A stretch of 64,000 nucleotides of DNA from Apilactobacillus micheneri (GCF_002993975.1 NZ_POSO01000004.1:1-64000), one strand, 5' to 3'. Numbered from the stretch's first letter, positions 25,927 through 37,533 are shown. Translations and numbers: made by a program. The notes: generated from the sequence alone by a model not told the origin.

Positions 25927-27288
25927 TTATCTATAGCGTTGAGAACTATTCTTTCTTGACTTACGTTTGCGACGACCTTCTTCTCGTTGTTCAACTCGAC
26001 GATTCATTTCATCATTACGTTTTAATTCATTCTTAATCTTACGTTTATAACCAGGTTTAATATTACGTTTTTTCTTCTTAATCATACCAATCATGTTTGG
26101 TTGAAGTTTATCATGACCACGACGATGAGATTTACGACGGTTGCGATCATAAGTATCTACAATACGACCACCCTTGATAGCCTTAGGTTTAAATGAAATC
26201 CCCATTTTTTCTAAAGCATCAATTTCATCCTCTTCATCTGGATCATACAAAGTGATAGCAGTTCCAGACATATTGTTTCTACCAGTTCTACCAACACGAT
26301 GAATAAAGTATTCTAAATCTTCGGGAATGTCATCATTGATCACATCAGATACCCCTTCAATATCAATACCACGAGCAGCTAAATCCGTAGCCACTACAAA
26401 TTGGAAATCAAGATTTTGAATTTGTTTCATCATACGCTTACGTTCACGAGGAGTCAAAGCACCCGATACCATTCCAACTTTTAATCCTTGATTACGTAAA
26501 TATTCATATAGCTCTTCAACTCTTTTTTTAGTATTGGCAAAAATCAATACTAAATATGGTTCACCCATCGTAATTAACTTATAAATTAAATCATTACGAT
26601 TTTCACCTTTGGTCGATATCAATAAATTATCAATATTAGGATTAATTACAGAAGCATTTGGAATATTTTCAATATATGGATTAGTCATATACTTTTTCAA
26701 AAATGTACGTAACTTTTGTGGAATAGTAGCTGAAAATACCATCATTTGAACATCTTTACCAAAACTAGCAGCAATGGTATCAACCTCATTTAAGAAACCT
26801 AAATCCATTGTCATATCAGCTTCATCAATCACTAAGTTTTTAGCTGTATGAACATCTAAATGTTGACTTTTAATTAAATCTGCAACTCTTCCTGGAGTCC
26901 CGATTACAATTTGTGGTTGTTCATTTTTTAATTTTTCAATCTGACGTTTTTTATCAGTACCACCAACATAATTGGCCAAATGAATAACTTGATCACTATG
27001 TTTAGCTAATTGCTTAGCATTTTCATAAATTTGATAAGCCAATTCACGACTTGGCGTAGTAATTACTGCTTGAACACTGTTTTCATCAGGATTAACTTCT
27101 TCAAAAATAGGCAATAAAAAGGCATGGGTCTTACCACTACCAGTAGCAGATTGACCAATTACACTTCTCCCTTTCATAATTTCGGGAATTATATTTTCTT
27201 GTATTTTTGTTGGTTCTTTAAAATTTAATTCATCTAAGGCATTCATAATAAATGGCTTAAAATTGTATTGCTTAAAAGTAGTTGTCAT
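25927..27288 (-). CDS. cshB: DEAD-box RNA helicase (CshB-like)
   Basis: ATP-dependent RNA helicase, 453 aa, likely in ribosome assembly and cold adaptation. The motifs are in order: Q-motif region YNFKPFIMNALDELNFKEPTKIQ, SATGSGKT (motif I), TPSRELA, DEAD, SAT, and HRVGRTGR near residue 330. The last ~80 residues form a strongly basic tail (RRKSHRRGHDK..KKKKRNIK..RRKRKSRKN) suited to RNA binding. It starts one base into the nrnA stop and is followed by the alaS promoter. Confidence 0.9.
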   Translation of the reverse strand: MTTTFKQYNFKPFIMNALDELNFKEPTKIQENIIPEIMKGRSVIGQSATGSGKTHAFLLPIFEEVNPDENSVQAVITTPSRELAYQIYENAKQLAKHSDQVIHLANYVGGTDKKRQIEKLKNEQPQIVIGTPGRVADLIKSQHLDVHTAKNLVIDEADMTMDLGFLNEVDTIAASFGKDVQMMVFSATIPQKLRTFLKKYMTNPYIENIPNASVINPNIDNLLISTKGENRNDLIYKLITMGEPYLVLIFANTKKRVEELYEYLRNQGLKVGMVSGALTPRERKRMMKQIQNLDFQFVVATDLAARGIDIEGVSDVINDDIPEDLEYFIHRVGRTGRNNMSGTAITLYDPDEEDEIDALEKMGISFKPKAIKGGRIVDTYDRNRRKSHRRGHDKLQPNMIGMIKKKKRNIKPGYKRKIKNELKRNDEMNRRVEQREEGRRKRKSRKNSSQRYR

Positions 27289-28268
27289 TATTTATCTCCT
27301 TTATAATCAGCAACTAACGTATCTAATTGTTCGATGACCTGCTTAATTTCCTCATCATCTTTAGCAACAGCTCCACTTGCTAATGGATGACCTCCGCCAC
27401 CAAATTTCTTAGCTAGTTCATTAATTGATGGTCCCTTAGAACGTAGTCTAATGCGATAACTACCATCTTTTTGTTGAACAAAAATTGCCCATGAACTAAC
27501 CTGTTTAATATTTCCAGGTAATGGAACAACCGCAGAAGTACTCTCATCCCCTAAATTAAATGGTTCTAGGACTTTATCACTTAATATTAAGTAAGCTGCT
27601 CCACTATCTTTAATATTTAAATTTTCGTATACATAAGCTGACAAACGTGCTAATGGGATATCAATTTCAGATTCGATATTATTAACTTCAGTTGTAGAAA
27701 AATTTAATTTTGCTAATTCAGAAGCTACCCTAAAAGTATTAGCAGACGTTGAAGGATATTTAAATCGGCCAGTATCTCCAACAATTCCTGCATACAATAG
27801 TCGGCCAGCTTCATCATTAATTTTTAGTTTCTTAGAAGCATCATATAAATCATAAATAAGCTCAGAAGTACTTGATGCTTCCGGTTTAACCCACATAATA
27901 TCACCAAACTGATCATCGTTAGGATGATGATCAATTTTAATCATCATTTTACCCTTAGTATAACGAGAATCATCAACACGAGGTTGATTAGCAGTGTCAC
28001 AAACAATTACTAATGCATTTTTGTAGACATCATCGTCAATATTATCAGTCTTACCTAACCAGTCAAAACCATGGTATTGTTTACCCACACAATAAACTTT
28101 TTTGTTAGGAAAAGATGTTTTAATAATATTTGCTAATCCCATTTGAGATCCATAAGCATCTGGATCTGGTCTTTGATGACGATGAATGATAATCGTATCA
28201 AAATCACAAATGGCTTTAATAATTTTCTTTTCGGTTGATAAATTAAATGCTTTTAAAATTTTTTGCAT
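27288..28268 (-). CDS. nrnA: DHH-family nanoRNase / pAp phosphatase (NrnA-like)
   Basis: Degrades very short RNAs and removes the 3' phosphate of pAp in the Bacillus homologue. The DHH/DHHA1 signatures are clear: HRHQRPDPDAYGSQ near residue 30, CDTANQPRVDD, IDHHPND and the terminal GGGHPLASGA. 326 aa. It overlaps cshB by one base and starts about 90 bases after the terminator of yajC. Confidence 0.93.
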   Translation of the reverse strand: MQKILKAFNLSTEKKIIKAICDFDTIIIHRHQRPDPDAYGSQMGLANIIKTSFPNKKVYCVGKQYHGFDWLGKTDNIDDDVYKNALVIVCDTANQPRVDDSRYTKGKMMIKIDHHPNDDQFGDIMWVKPEASSTSELIYDLYDASKKLKINDEAGRLLYAGIVGDTGRFKYPSTSANTFRVASELAKLNFSTTEVNNIESEIDIPLARLSAYVYENLNIKDSGAAYLILSDKVLEPFNLGDESTSAVVPLPGNIKQVSSWAIFVQQKDGSYRIRLRSKGPSINELAKKFGGGGHPLASGAVAKDDEEIKQVIEQLDTLVADYKGDK

Positions 28269-28361
28269 AACTATAACTAATGACCTTCAATCTATTTCTT
28301 ATCTTAATATATCTAATAATTATATCACACGCTTAAAATGTTTAAATAAAATTATTAGAAA

Positions 28362-28400
28362 TAAAAAAAGCAACTTTCATTATCTTGAAAATTGCTTTTT
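28362..28400 (-). terminator. yajC terminator
   Basis: AAAAAGCAACTTTCA pairs with TGAAAATTGCTTTTT with one mismatch around a short TTATCT loop; T-tract on the minus strand follows. Ends the mutS-mutL-ruvA-ruvB-yajC run. Confidence 0.85.
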
Positions 28401-28403
28401 GAA

Positions 28404-28739
28404 TTAATCTTCTTTTTCTGATTTTTCTTCAGTTTTACTTTCTGAACTTTTATCATCATTTGAAGTTGCTTCACCAACACGTTCAGTTACCTTGGCAACT
28501 GCGTTCATATCAAATACTAAGTAAATACCATCACAATCTAATGTAATAGTCTTATTTTCAGTATCAATATCATCAACTACACCATGAAGGCGACCAATTG
28601 TAACAACATGATCACCCTTTTGTAATTGCTTTAAAGTTTCGGCATGCTTTTGTTGTTGTTTCTTTTGTGGTCTAATAATCAAGAAATACATAACAGCAAA
28701 AAGGACGATCATAATTCCAAATCCTGCGAAATTACCCAT
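28404..28739 (-). CDS. yajC: preprotein translocase subunit YajC
   Basis: Small accessory subunit of the Sec translocon, 111 aa: one N-terminal membrane helix (AGFGIMIVLFAVMYFLIIRPQKKQQQ) followed by a soluble domain (LQKGDHVVTIGRLHGVVDDID). The C-terminal tail is rich in Ser, Glu and Lys. ATG at 28737-28739 is preferred over the upstream GTG. It lies after ruvB, as in many Firmicutes that carry ruvAB-tgt-yajC, although tgt and queA are missing here. Confidence 0.92.
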   Translation of the reverse strand: MGNFAGFGIMIVLFAVMYFLIIRPQKKQQQKHAETLKQLQKGDHVVTIGRLHGVVDDIDTENKTITLDCDGIYLVFDMNAVAKVTERVGEATSNDDKSSESKTEEKSEKED

Positions 28740-28817
28740 TATTTTCACCTACTCTTTCAATTCATAACATCTCTATATAATAGGTTATCAGAACTACTAT
28801 TAATAGTCTACCATAAA

Positions 28818-29825
28818 TTAATTATTATTAATTGGATAATCTAAATGTTTGTATGCAGCTTCGGTAACCATTCTTCCACGAGCTGTCCTTTTTAAATAAC
28901 CAATTTGTAACAAATATGGTTCATACATTTCAGCAATTGTATCAGTTTCTTCACCAATATTAGCAGCCAATGTATTTAATCCTACCGGTCCACCATTGTA
29001 ATATACAATCATTGTTTTCAATAATTTTATATCAGTGCTATCTAGTCCCTCGTCATCAACACCTAGCATATTCAAAGAATGATCAACAATTTCCACATCA
29101 ATATTTTCTTTATCAGATACCTGTGCAAAGTCACGTACTCTTTTTAGTAAACGATTAGCAATTCTAGGAGTTCCTCTAGAACGACGAGCAATTTCATGAG
29201 CTCCTTTTGCAACAATTTCAGCGTTAAAAATATCAGCCGAACGTTTTACAATCTCTTCTAAATCTTTAGTTTCATAATATTTCATATGCTCTACAATGCC
29301 AAAACGATCACGAAATGGTGCTGATAAAATTCCTGCTCTAGTTGTAGCACCAACTAAAGTAAATGGTGGTAATGGAAAATGAACTGGATGTGCCGTTGGT
29401 CCTTGACCAACAACAATATCAACATAAAAGTCTTCCATTGCAGAATATAGCATTTCTTCAACCATTTTAGGTAATCGATGAATTTCATCAATAAATAAAA
29501 TATCACCTGGTTGTAATTCATTCAGTAAAGCTACTAAATCACCTGGTTTTTCAATTGCAGGACCACTAGTGGTCTTAATACCAACATCCATTTCATTAGC
29601 AATAATCATTGCTAAAGTCGTCTTACCTAATCCAGGAGGCCCATAAAGTAAAACATGATCTAATGACTCTTCTCTTTGTTTAGCCGCTTTAATATAAACA
29701 GATAATTCTGATTTTAAATCATCTTGACCAATATATTCTGATAAATGTTGTGGGCGTAGAGATTTTTCAACTGATTCTTCATTATCACTGGCACTGTCAC
29801 CAGAAACAATTCGATTATCGTCCAT
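28818..29825 (-). CDS. ruvB: Holliday junction branch migration ATPase RuvB
   Basis: Hexameric motor of the RuvAB complex that moves Holliday junctions in recombination and fork repair. Walker [10 protein letters not shown], Walker [11 protein letters not shown], sensor GATTRAG and the C-terminal winged helix [16 protein letters not shown] are visible in 335 aa. It follows ruvA by 16 bases in the operon mutS-mutL-ruvA-ruvB. Confidence 0.97.
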   Translation of the reverse strand: MDDNRIVSGDSASDNEESVEKSLRPQHLSEYIGQDDLKSELSVYIKAAKQREESLDHVLLYGPPGLGKTTLAMIIANEMDVGIKTTSGPAIEKPGDLVALLNELQPGDILFIDEIHRLPKMVEEMLYSAMEDFYVDIVVGQGPTAHPVHFPLPPFTLVGATTRAGILSAPFRDRFGIVEHMKYYETKDLEEIVKRSADIFNAEIVAKGAHEIARRSRGTPRIANRLLKRVRDFAQVSDKENIDVEIVDHSLNMLGVDDEGLDSTDIKLLKTMIVYYNGGPVGLNTLAANIGEETDTIAEMYEPYLLQIGYLKRTARGRMVTEAAYKHLDYPINNN

Positions 29826-29841
29826 ATTAGTATTCCTCCTT

Positions 29842-30456
29842 TTAGTATTGGGTTAATAATTTTAGTCCGCTACTTAGGTATTCATCAGTGGTCATGGATT
29901 TTTCATTAGACAACTTCTTCTTAACTTTTTCAACATCACGATGTGTATATCCTAAAGCTTCTAATGCCTGTAATGCATCGCTTAATTCTTGATTATTTGA
30001 ATCATTAGTATCATTTGATTTAGCTTCATCCACATCATCAAATAACGATGGTGCAAGATCGTCAATCTTTCCTTTTAAGTCTAAAATAATTTGTTTAGCT
30101 GTTTTCTTCCCAACACCAGGAAATTTAGTTAAATAAGTAACGTTTTCTTCATTAATTGCTTTCACTAAAGACTTAGGATCATTGCCAGCTAAAATTGCTA
30201 GTGCATTCTTAGGTCCAATACCAGAAACACTTAGTAATTTTTCAAAAATACTTTTCTCTTCTCTAGTATAAAATCCATATAAAGTCTGTGATGAATCACT
30301 TACTGCTTGATAAATAAAAATCTTAACTATTTTTTCTTCATCAGAAGAATAGCGATAAGGATCAGAAGTATGCACTAAATACCCTACTCCTGAAACATCA
30401 ATAACAACATATCCGGGTTTTACATCTGCTATGATTCCCTTTAAATATTCATACAT
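29842..30456 (-). CDS. ruvA: Holliday junction DNA-binding protein RuvA
   Basis: Tetrameric Holliday junction-binding partner of RuvB. The N-terminal OB fold ([21 protein letters not shown]), two helix-hairpin-helix motifs ([16 protein letters not shown] and [19 protein letters not shown]) and a C-terminal RuvB-binding domain after an acidic linker are all present; 204 aa is normal. Confidence 0.96.
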   Translation of the reverse strand: MYEYLKGIIADVKPGYVVIDVSGVGYLVHTSDPYRYSSDEEKIVKIFIYQAVSDSSQTLYGFYTREEKSIFEKLLSVSGIGPKNALAILAGNDPKSLVKAINEENVTYLTKFPGVGKKTAKQIILDLKGKIDDLAPSLFDDVDEAKSNDTNDSNNQELSDALQALEALGYTHRDVEKVKKKLSNEKSMTTDEYLSSGLKLLTQY

Positions 30457-30479
30457 ATTTTTTACATCCTTTTAAATAA

Positions 30480-32420
30480 TTATTCGCTTTTATGTGGATC
30501 TTGAATACGTTTAAACATCCTTTCCATATCAGCGTTAGAAAATGAAACTAATACTGGTCTACCATGAGGGCAATTAAATGGATTCTGAACTTTTGATAAA
30601 TTATCAATTAAATTAATTGCTTGCTTACGATCAAGGTGATGGTTAGCTTTAATTGCACGTTTACAACTCATCATAATCGCAGTTTTAGCACGAAATGATG
30701 CAACTGATATCTTTTTATTTTCAATAACCCAATCAATCATTGATCGAATTGTTTCTTCTTCATCAGAACCCTTAATCCAAGTTGGATGTTGTTTGACCAC
30801 AAAGCTATTTTTACCAAAAATTTCAATATTAATTCCAACACTGTGCAAAACATCAATTTTTTGTTTAATAATAATTGCATCTGATGCTGGATAATCAAGA
30901 ACTATTGGCACTAACAAGTTTTGTTGATCATCTGAAACATCCCCAATTTCAGTTCTAAACTTTTCATAATTAATTCTTTCTTGAGCAGCATGCTGATCTA
31001 AAATGTACATTCCATTATCTGACTCAGCAATTAAATAAGTTCCGTGTAATTGACCAATATAACGTAAATTAGGAAAACGAGTTACTTCAACATCATCCAA
31101 ATTAGATTCATCAGAATTTAATTCAGATTTAGTTTCTCCAAATGGTAAAGCATCTGATTCATTATCATATTTTTCTTTAAAGTTAATTACTGAAGAACTA
31201 ATTAAATCAGACTTATTTTTAATAATAATCGAGTTTTCTACATTACTAGCTTCAACATCTGATTTCACCGATTCGTCAATTGTGTCGTCCAAATCATAAC
31301 TTTTGTTATTATCTTTAAACTTTTCAAGACTACTTACTGGATGGTGAGTCGATGCTTTATTTAAATCCATTTGAATTTGACTAGTTTCATAATGTGGTTT
31401 AACTGATCGATCACGATTCATCGCATCTGGAATTAAATTTTGTGGAAAAATAGCATCATAAACAGTTTTAGAAATTAAATTGCATAATTGTTCTTCTTTA
31501 CTGATACGCACCGTTTGTTTGGTTGGATGAACATTAACATCAATTAAAGTTGGGTCTAAATTGATATTTAAAGTGACAATTGGATAACGTCCAACCATTA
31601 ATTTAGATCCGTATCCATCGGTTAAGGCTTTAAAAATATTATAATTTTTCACATACCTGCCATTTAAAATAATGGTGACATAGTTTCTAGATGCCCTAGT
31701 TAATTCTGGCAAACTAATATAACCATTAATCTTAAAGTCATCATCTTGATTATTGATTTTAATAATTCGTTTTAAATTTCTAGCACCATAAATATCGCCA
31801 ATTACTTGTTGGAGATTATTACGACCCGAAGTACGAATTAGTTCTCGATTATTATGCACAAGTGAAAAGGCAATATTGGGATGCCCAATTGCTAACCTAT
31901 CAACAATATCAGTAATCTTAGCTAATTCAGTTTGTAAGGACTTCATATATTTTAATCTTGCTGGAGTGTTATAAAATAGATCACTAACTGTGATTGATGT
32001 CCCTCTTCTAGATTCAGAAGGCATAATAGATTCAATCTTGCTTCCTCTAATATGAAGTTTAGTACCTTCATCCCCGGTAGAAGTTTTTAATTGCACATCC
32101 GAAACAGATGCAATAGAAGGCAATGCTTCACCTCGAAAACCTAATGAATGAACTTTAAATAAGTCTTGAGGATTATTAATCTTACTGGTGGCGTGACGCT
32201 TAAAAGCCAATTTAATATCATCGTTTTCAATTCCGATACCATCATCAACAACTTGCATACTATTTAACCCAGCATCCTTAACGTTAATATCAATCTGCGT
32301 GCTTTTGGCATCAATAGAATTTTCCACTAATTCTTTAATTACTGAAGCAGGTCTTTCAACAACTTCACCAGCAGCAATCTGATCAGCTAAAACCGGTGTT
32401 AATTCATGAATTTTTGACAA
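30480..32420 (-). CDS. mutL: DNA mismatch repair protein MutL
   Basis: Mismatch repair ATPase and endonuclease, 646 aa. The GHKL ATPase motifs ELVENSIDA, DDGIGI and HSLGFRGEAL are at the N-terminus; the C-terminal domain has DQHAAQERINYE, the metal-binding DQHA(X)2E(X)4E motif of nicking MutL proteins, as expected in a species without MutH. TTG at 32418-32420 sits seven bases after GGAGG and gives (M)SKIHELTPVLADQIAAGE; the upstream GTG is an artefact of the open frame. It directly follows mutS. Confidence 0.96.
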   Translation of the reverse strand: MSKIHELTPVLADQIAAGEVVERPASVIKELVENSIDAKSTQIDINVKDAGLNSMQVVDDGIGIENDDIKLAFKRHATSKINNPQDLFKVHSLGFRGEALPSIASVSDVQLKTSTGDEGTKLHIRGSKIESIMPSESRRGTSITVSDLFYNTPARLKYMKSLQTELAKITDIVDRLAIGHPNIAFSLVHNNRELIRTSGRNNLQQVIGDIYGARNLKRIIKINNQDDDFKINGYISLPELTRASRNYVTIILNGRYVKNYNIFKALTDGYGSKLMVGRYPIVTLNINLDPTLIDVNVHPTKQTVRISKEEQLCNLISKTVYDAIFPQNLIPDAMNRDRSVKPHYETSQIQMDLNKASTHHPVSSLEKFKDNNKSYDLDDTIDESVKSDVEASNVENSIIIKNKSDLISSSVINFKEKYDNESDALPFGETKSELNSDESNLDDVEVTRFPNLRYIGQLHGTYLIAESDNGMYILDQHAAQERINYEKFRTEIGDVSDDQQNLLVPIVLDYPASDAIIIKQKIDVLHSVGINIEIFGKNSFVVKQHPTWIKGSDEEETIRSMIDWVIENKKISVASFRAKTAIMMSCKRAIKANHHLDRKQAINLIDNLSKVQNPFNCPHGRPVLVSFSNADMERMFKRIQDPHKSE

Positions 32421-32437
32421 ATAATCCCCTCCATTCA

Positions 32438-35059
32438 CTATTTTTCAATTTTTTGTTTCCACTTATAAACAGCGTTCATAATTTCCATTGGTGTTTTAGA
32501 CATTAAATCCATACGCTTAATTTCATTAATAATTTTAATATCTGCAACATTTTGTTTCTTATTTTTAGGATTGTCATCATTAAATAATGATAATTGATGT
32601 TCTTCTTCATCATTTTTAGTTTCATCTTTTGCAACTGGTGAGGTCTGAATGTTCATCACTTTCTCATTATCATCATCTTTATTTTCAAGTGTTTCCAAAA
32701 TATTATCTGCACGTGATAACAGTTTATCAGGTAAACCTGCCAATTTAGCAACATGAATTCCATAAGATTTATCAGCAGCACCTTTTTTGACTTTATGCAA
32801 AAATACAAGTTCACCATTTTTTTCAACAGCTCCAACATGAACATTGGTTAAATGATGTAAAGTCGTTTCTAGTTCAGTTAACTCATGATAATGAGTAGAA
32901 AATAGAGTTTTGGCATGAATATTATTATGAACATATTCAATTATTGATTGAGCTAAGGCCATTCCATCATAGGTAGCAGTTCCACGACCAATTTCATCAA
33001 ATAAAATCAGGCTATTTTCAGTTGCATTTTGAATTGCCTCGTTAGATTCTTTCATTTCCACCATGAATGTACTTTCACCAGAAATTAAATCATCAGCTGC
33101 GCCAATTCTAGTGAATATTTTATCAAAAATTGGCATTTGAGCTGATTTAGCAGCAACAAAGCATCCTATCTGAGTCATGATAACTGCTAATGCTAATTGA
33201 CGCATATAAGTACTTTTACCAGACATATTAGGACCTGTAATTAATAATACATTAGTATCAGGATCCATTTTTACGTTATTTGGCACATATGATTGATGCC
33301 CCATAACTTTCTCAACTACTGGATGTCTGCCATCAATAATTTCTAAATCATGATTATCATTTAAAGATGGCTTAACTAAACGATAATTTTCAGATATAAC
33401 TGCAAAACTTTGTAACACATCAAGGGTTGACACTGCAGTTGCTAATTTTTGTAATCTTTTAATTGATTTTTTTACGTTTTCACGTACTTTACTAAATATC
33501 GTATATTCTAATGTTTTAGATTTTTCTTGCGCTTCAATAATTAATTTTTCTTTTTCTTTTAATTCTGGTGTAGAAAATCTTTCAGCATTAGTTAAAGTTT
33601 GCTTTCTCTCATAACGATCCTCTGGTAACTTATTTAAATTAGCCTTAGAAACTTCAATATAATAGCCAAAAACATGGTTATATCCAATTTTAAGGTTACT
33701 GATACCTGTTGCATTGCGCTCTTTGTTTTCAAGCTCAGCTATCCATTTTTTACCATTATTCATTGCATCACGATAATCATCTAAAGTTTTATTATATCCA
33801 TCTTTAATCAAATCACCATCAGTAACTGAAATTGGTGGTTCATCAATAATAGAATCATTAATCATTTGTGCAACATCATCCACCGGATCTAAGGCATCAT
33901 AAATACCATTAAAAGAAGTAGCGTCCATTGATGCTATTTCATACCTTAACTTAGGAATTTGTTCCAAAGAAGACTGTAATTGAATCAAGTCACGACCATT
34001 CACAGAACCAAAAGACACTTTTCCAGCTAATCTTTCTAAGTCATAAACTTTAACCAAAATATCACTAATTTCATTGCGTTCATAATAATGATCTAGTAAT
34101 TCTTGAACCGCATTTTGACGTTGAATAATTTGCTTTTTAACTATTAATGGACGATCTAACCATGTTTTCAGTTTACGACCACCCATTGCAGTTTTAGTTT
34201 CATCTAAAAGCCATAATAAACTACCTGATTTTTTATTGGTACGAATATTTTTATTCAACTCTAAATTATACTGCGAGTTATGATCTAATTTTAAAAATTC
34301 AGTAGGACGATAAGATTCAGCCGCCTTCATATGAGATAAACTACGCTTTTGAGTTTTGATAATATAAGTGATTAAAAGTTCAGCTGTCTTTTTTTCTAAA
34401 CTATTAATCAAATTATTGGTTAAATTATTCATATCATCTTCAATATCAATGTCAGATTGATATGACACTAAAATTCCTAATTTATTAAAAGTATTAATAT
34501 CATCTTCTGAAACATTATCATCAACAATAATTTCTTTAGTTTGTAAACTCATAACTTCATTAATTAAAGTATCAACATTACTTAAAACACTCGTTTTTAA
34601 TTCACCAGTAGAAAGTTCAGCATAAGCAAAGCCATACTTTTTACTATCTTTGTCGTACTCTAAAGCAGTTAAATAATTATTATTTTTGGCATTTTCAGCA
34701 CCAGTTTCAGTTTTTGTTCCAGGGGTTAATAATTGTGTAACTGCTCGTTTAACCATTCCCTTGGCAACTCTTGGATCTTCCATTTGTTCACAAATGGCTA
34801 CTTTATAACCCTTATCTACTAAAGTATTGATGTAAGATTCAACCGCTTTATGAGGAATTCCACACATTGGTATTGGATTACTAGAATTTTTATTTCTAGC
34901 CGTTAATGTTAGTTCCAATATTTGTGCTCCTTTTACTGCATCATCATTAAACATTTCATAAAAGTCACCCAAACGATAAAATAAAAAAGCATCTTTATAT
35001 TGATCTTTAACTTTTTGATATTGTTCCATCATTGGTGTTAATTTCGCCGATTTTACCAT
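32438..35059 (-). CDS. mutS: DNA mismatch repair protein MutS
   Basis: Recognises mismatched bases and recruits MutL. The mismatch-wedge motif is in [11 protein letters not shown] near residue 35, with Walker [10 protein letters not shown], the DEIGRGT Walker B and STHYHELT in the ATPase domain; the C-terminal tail ends with the tetramer/beta-clamp-type region. 873 aa. It heads the mutS-mutL-ruvA-ruvB operon, 25 bases after ymdB. Confidence 0.97.
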   Translation of the reverse strand: MVKSAKLTPMMEQYQKVKDQYKDAFLFYRLGDFYEMFNDDAVKGAQILELTLTARNKNSSNPIPMCGIPHKAVESYINTLVDKGYKVAICEQMEDPRVAKGMVKRAVTQLLTPGTKTETGAENAKNNNYLTALEYDKDSKKYGFAYAELSTGELKTSVLSNVDTLINEVMSLQTKEIIVDDNVSEDDINTFNKLGILVSYQSDIDIEDDMNNLTNNLINSLEKKTAELLITYIIKTQKRSLSHMKAAESYRPTEFLKLDHNSQYNLELNKNIRTNKKSGSLLWLLDETKTAMGGRKLKTWLDRPLIVKKQIIQRQNAVQELLDHYYERNEISDILVKVYDLERLAGKVSFGSVNGRDLIQLQSSLEQIPKLRYEIASMDATSFNGIYDALDPVDDVAQMINDSIIDEPPISVTDGDLIKDGYNKTLDDYRDAMNNGKKWIAELENKERNATGISNLKIGYNHVFGYYIEVSKANLNKLPEDRYERKQTLTNAERFSTPELKEKEKLIIEAQEKSKTLEYTIFSKVRENVKKSIKRLQKLATAVSTLDVLQSFAVISENYRLVKPSLNDNHDLEIIDGRHPVVEKVMGHQSYVPNNVKMDPDTNVLLITGPNMSGKSTYMRQLALAVIMTQIGCFVAAKSAQMPIFDKIFTRIGAADDLISGESTFMVEMKESNEAIQNATENSLILFDEIGRGTATYDGMALAQSIIEYVHNNIHAKTLFSTHYHELTELETTLHHLTNVHVGAVEKNGELVFLHKVKKGAADKSYGIHVAKLAGLPDKLLSRADNILETLENKDDDNEKVMNIQTSPVAKDETKNDEEEHQLSLFNDDNPKNKKQNVADIKIINEIKRMDLMSKTPMEIMNAVYKWKQKIEK

Positions 35060-35083
35060 TAGATACCTTCCTTACTAAAAATC

Positions 35084-35887
35084 CTATCCTTGATAAGGAT
35101 GATCTGGACTAATTAATATTTTCTTTATAGATTTAGCCTTCATACTATGATTATCAATATCAATAATACAACCAGAAACAATTCCACCGCCGTTTTCTTC
35201 GACTTCAAATCTAGTGGGACGTTGTGTTAAAAAGCGATGGATAATATTTTCATATTTCATCCCTAAAACACCATCTGTGGGTCCACACATACCTGCATCA
35301 GTCATAAAGGCAGTTCCCTTTTTCAAAATACGATTATCATTAGTTTGAACATGAGTGTGAGTACCTACCATTGCACTAATTCTGCCGTCTAAATACATAG
35401 CCATAACTTGCTTTTCGCTGGTTGTTTCAGCGTGAAAATCAACAAATATATTATCAACTTTTGAACTTAATTTATTGACTAATTCGTCAATCATTCTAAA
35501 TGGATCATCAATCGGATCCATAAAAATACGTCCTTGTAAATTAATTACAGCAACTTTTTTGCCATTGACGTTAATAATAGTATAACCATTTCCTGGAACA
35601 TCTTTACCCGGAAAGTTTAAAGGACGAACTAATTTTTTAGTTTCATCTATAAAATCAAATATTTCCTCATTATTCCATGCATGATTACCTAGAGTAATTA
35701 CATCAGCTCCAGAATCCATAATATCTTTATAAACCTTGCGATTAATTCCACGACCAAAGGATGTAGCATTTTCTCCATTAACAATTGTTAATTGTGGTTT
35801 ATAATCTCTTTTTAAGATTGGTAGATATTGTTTTATCATTTTCATTCCGATATTTCCAACAACATCACCAAGAAATAAAATTTTCAT
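35084..35887 (-). CDS. ymdB: YmdB-type metallophosphoesterase (2',3'-cNMP phosphodiesterase)
   Basis: Metallophosphatase of the TIGR00282 family, 267 aa. In Bacillus YmdB hydrolyses 2',3'-cyclic nucleotides and influences RNase Y-linked gene control. Metal ligands are intact: FLGDVVGNIG, NGENA, TLGNHAW, VDFHAETTSEK and GTHTHVQT. ATG at 35885-35887 follows GAGG. It is next to rny, as in Bacillus; note that the adjacent RNase Y has a damaged catalytic site while this enzyme does not. Confidence 0.93.
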   Translation of the reverse strand: MKILFLGDVVGNIGMKMIKQYLPILKRDYKPQLTIVNGENATSFGRGINRKVYKDIMDSGADVITLGNHAWNNEEIFDFIDETKKLVRPLNFPGKDVPGNGYTIINVNGKKVAVINLQGRIFMDPIDDPFRMIDELVNKLSSKVDNIFVDFHAETTSEKQVMAMYLDGRISAMVGTHTHVQTNDNRILKKGTAFMTDAGMCGPTDGVLGMKYENIIHRFLTQRPTRFEVEENGGGIVSGCIIDIDNHSMKAKSIKKILISPDHPYQG

Positions 35888-35945
35888 ATTTATCCTCAAT
35901 TCATTTATATATATGTAATTAATTTTACACCGATTTAATAAAAAT

Positions 35946-35970
35946 AAAAAAGGCCAAATGGCCTTTTTTA
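35946..35970 (-). terminator. rny terminator
   Basis: AAAAAAGGCCA pairs perfectly with TGGCCTTTTTT around a 2-base loop, beginning at the rny stop codon. The T-tract lies on the minus strand, so rny ends before ymdB. Confidence 0.92.
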
Positions 35971-37533
35971 TTTTGCATATTCAATTGATCTTACTTCTCT
36001 AATGATGGTTACCTTAATATGTCCTGGGTACTCCATATCAGATTCAATTTTATTCTTAATGTCTCTTGCTAAAACAATTGCTTGAGTATCAGATAGTTTA
36101 TCTGGTTTAACAATTATGCGAATTTCTCGACCTGCTTGAATAGCATAGCTCTTTTTAACTTGATCGAAACTATCACCAATTTTTTCAAGACTTTCAAGAC
36201 GATGAACGAAACTTTCCAAAGACTTGCTTTTAGCTCCCGGTCTAGAAATTGCAATTTTATTAGCAATACTTACTAATTCTGAAATAATATACTTAGGTTT
36301 TCTACTTTCATCATCACTGGCAATTGAATCAATAATAGCGGGACTTTCATGATATTTCTTAGCCAGATCAATTCCAATATCAATATGAGAACCTTCAGTT
36401 TCATTATTAACAGAACGACCTATTTCGTGTAATAATCCTGCGCGTTTTGCTAAAACAACGTCTTCGCCTAGTTCAGATGCTAATACACCAGATAATTTTG
36501 CGACTTCGATTGAATGACTCAATACATTTCTGCCATAGTAAATTTTGAATTGTAATTTACCAATCATTCCAATCATTTCAGGATTCATAGAATGAATTCC
36601 TAAGTCAAAGACAGTTTCTTCACCGATTTCTTGAATTTTTTCGTCAAGTTCACGACGACTTTTATCAACCATTTCCTCAATACGAGCTGGATGAATGCGA
36701 CCGTCTTTAATCAATTTTTCCAATGCCATTTTAGCAACTTCACGTCTAATTGGATCAAATCCACTCAATACAACAGCTTCTGGAGTATCATCAATGACTA
36801 AATCAATCCCAGTGAGGGTTTCAAATGTACGAATATTGCGACCTTCTCTACCGATAATACGACCTTTCATATCATCACTTGGTAAAGTAACCACTGAAAC
36901 AGTAGTTTCGGAAACAATATCAGCAGCACTTTGTTGTATTGCTTCAATCACAAGATTCTTAGCGTTATTACTTGATTCTTTTTGGGCTTCATTATAACTA
37001 TCTTTAACCATTTTAGCCCTTTCATCTGCTAATTGATCACTAGTTTCTTTAATAATCAAGTCCTTAGCTTCGTCTTGAGAAAGTGCGGATATTTTTTCCA
37101 ATTCAGTTTGGCGTTGTTCAACCAATCTATCGGCTTCCTGCTGTTTTTGTTCCAACTTCTTTTGATTAGCGTTAAGTTTTTCATCTCTTCTATTAAGAGA
37201 ATCTTCCCTTTTATCGAAAGCATCATCTTTTCTATCTAAAGCATCTTCTCGTTGAATTAAACGATTTTCTTGTCTCTGTACTTCTAGACGTCTTTGTTTA
37301 ATTTCTTTTTCAATATTAGAACGATACTGATTGCTCTTCTCTTTAGCTTCAAGAATTTTTTCTTTAGAAGATGTTTTTGCTTGTCGTTTAGCATTATCTA
37401 AGATGTCTTTAGCACTTTTGTGAGCAATAGCCAATTTCTTTTCAACTATGTTTTTGTGTAAAAACATACCAACAAAAGCACCTAAAACAACAGCGATGAT
37501 TACGAGGATTATATCAATTAATATATAATTCAT
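35968..37533 (-). CDS. rny: RNase Y with altered HD catalytic residues
   Basis: Membrane-anchored protein of the RNase Y family, normally the main mRNA-initiating endonuclease of Firmicutes. Domains in 521 aa: N-terminal membrane helix (3-24), long charged coiled coil (about 30-200), KH domain with [13 protein letters not shown] (223-235), HD domain (about 335-430) and the conserved C-terminal domain ending [11 protein letters not shown]. Compared with the Bacillus protein as I recall it, the HD site has changed: H340 and H383 remain, but the signature HD is H369-E370, the later HH pair is D407-D408 and the last ligand Asp is N425; the EH before it is also lost. The codons are clear (GAA, GAT, AAT). 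It may be non-catalytic or use other ligands. Ends at its own terminator before ymdB. Confidence 0.93.
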   Translation of the reverse strand: MNYILIDIILVIIAVVLGAFVGMFLHKNIVEKKLAIAHKSAKDILDNAKRQAKTSSKEKILEAKEKSNQYRSNIEKEIKQRRLEVQRQENRLIQREDALDRKDDAFDKREDSLNRRDEKLNANQKKLEQKQQEADRLVEQRQTELEKISALSQDEAKDLIIKETSDQLADERAKMVKDSYNEAQKESSNNAKNLVIEAIQQSAADIVSETTVSVVTLPSDDMKGRIIGREGRNIRTFETLTGIDLVIDDTPEAVVLSGFDPIRREVAKMALEKLIKDGRIHPARIEEMVDKSRRELDEKIQEIGEETVFDLGIHSMNPEMIGMIGKLQFKIYYGRNVLSHSIEVAKLSGVLASELGEDVVLAKRAGLLHEIGRSVNNETEGSHIDIGIDLAKKYHESPAIIDSIASDDESRKPKYIISELVSIANKIAISRPGAKSKSLESFVHRLESLEKIGDSFDQVKKSYAIQAGREIRIIVKPDKLSDTQAIVLARDIKNKIESDMEYPGHIKVTIIREVRSIEYAK

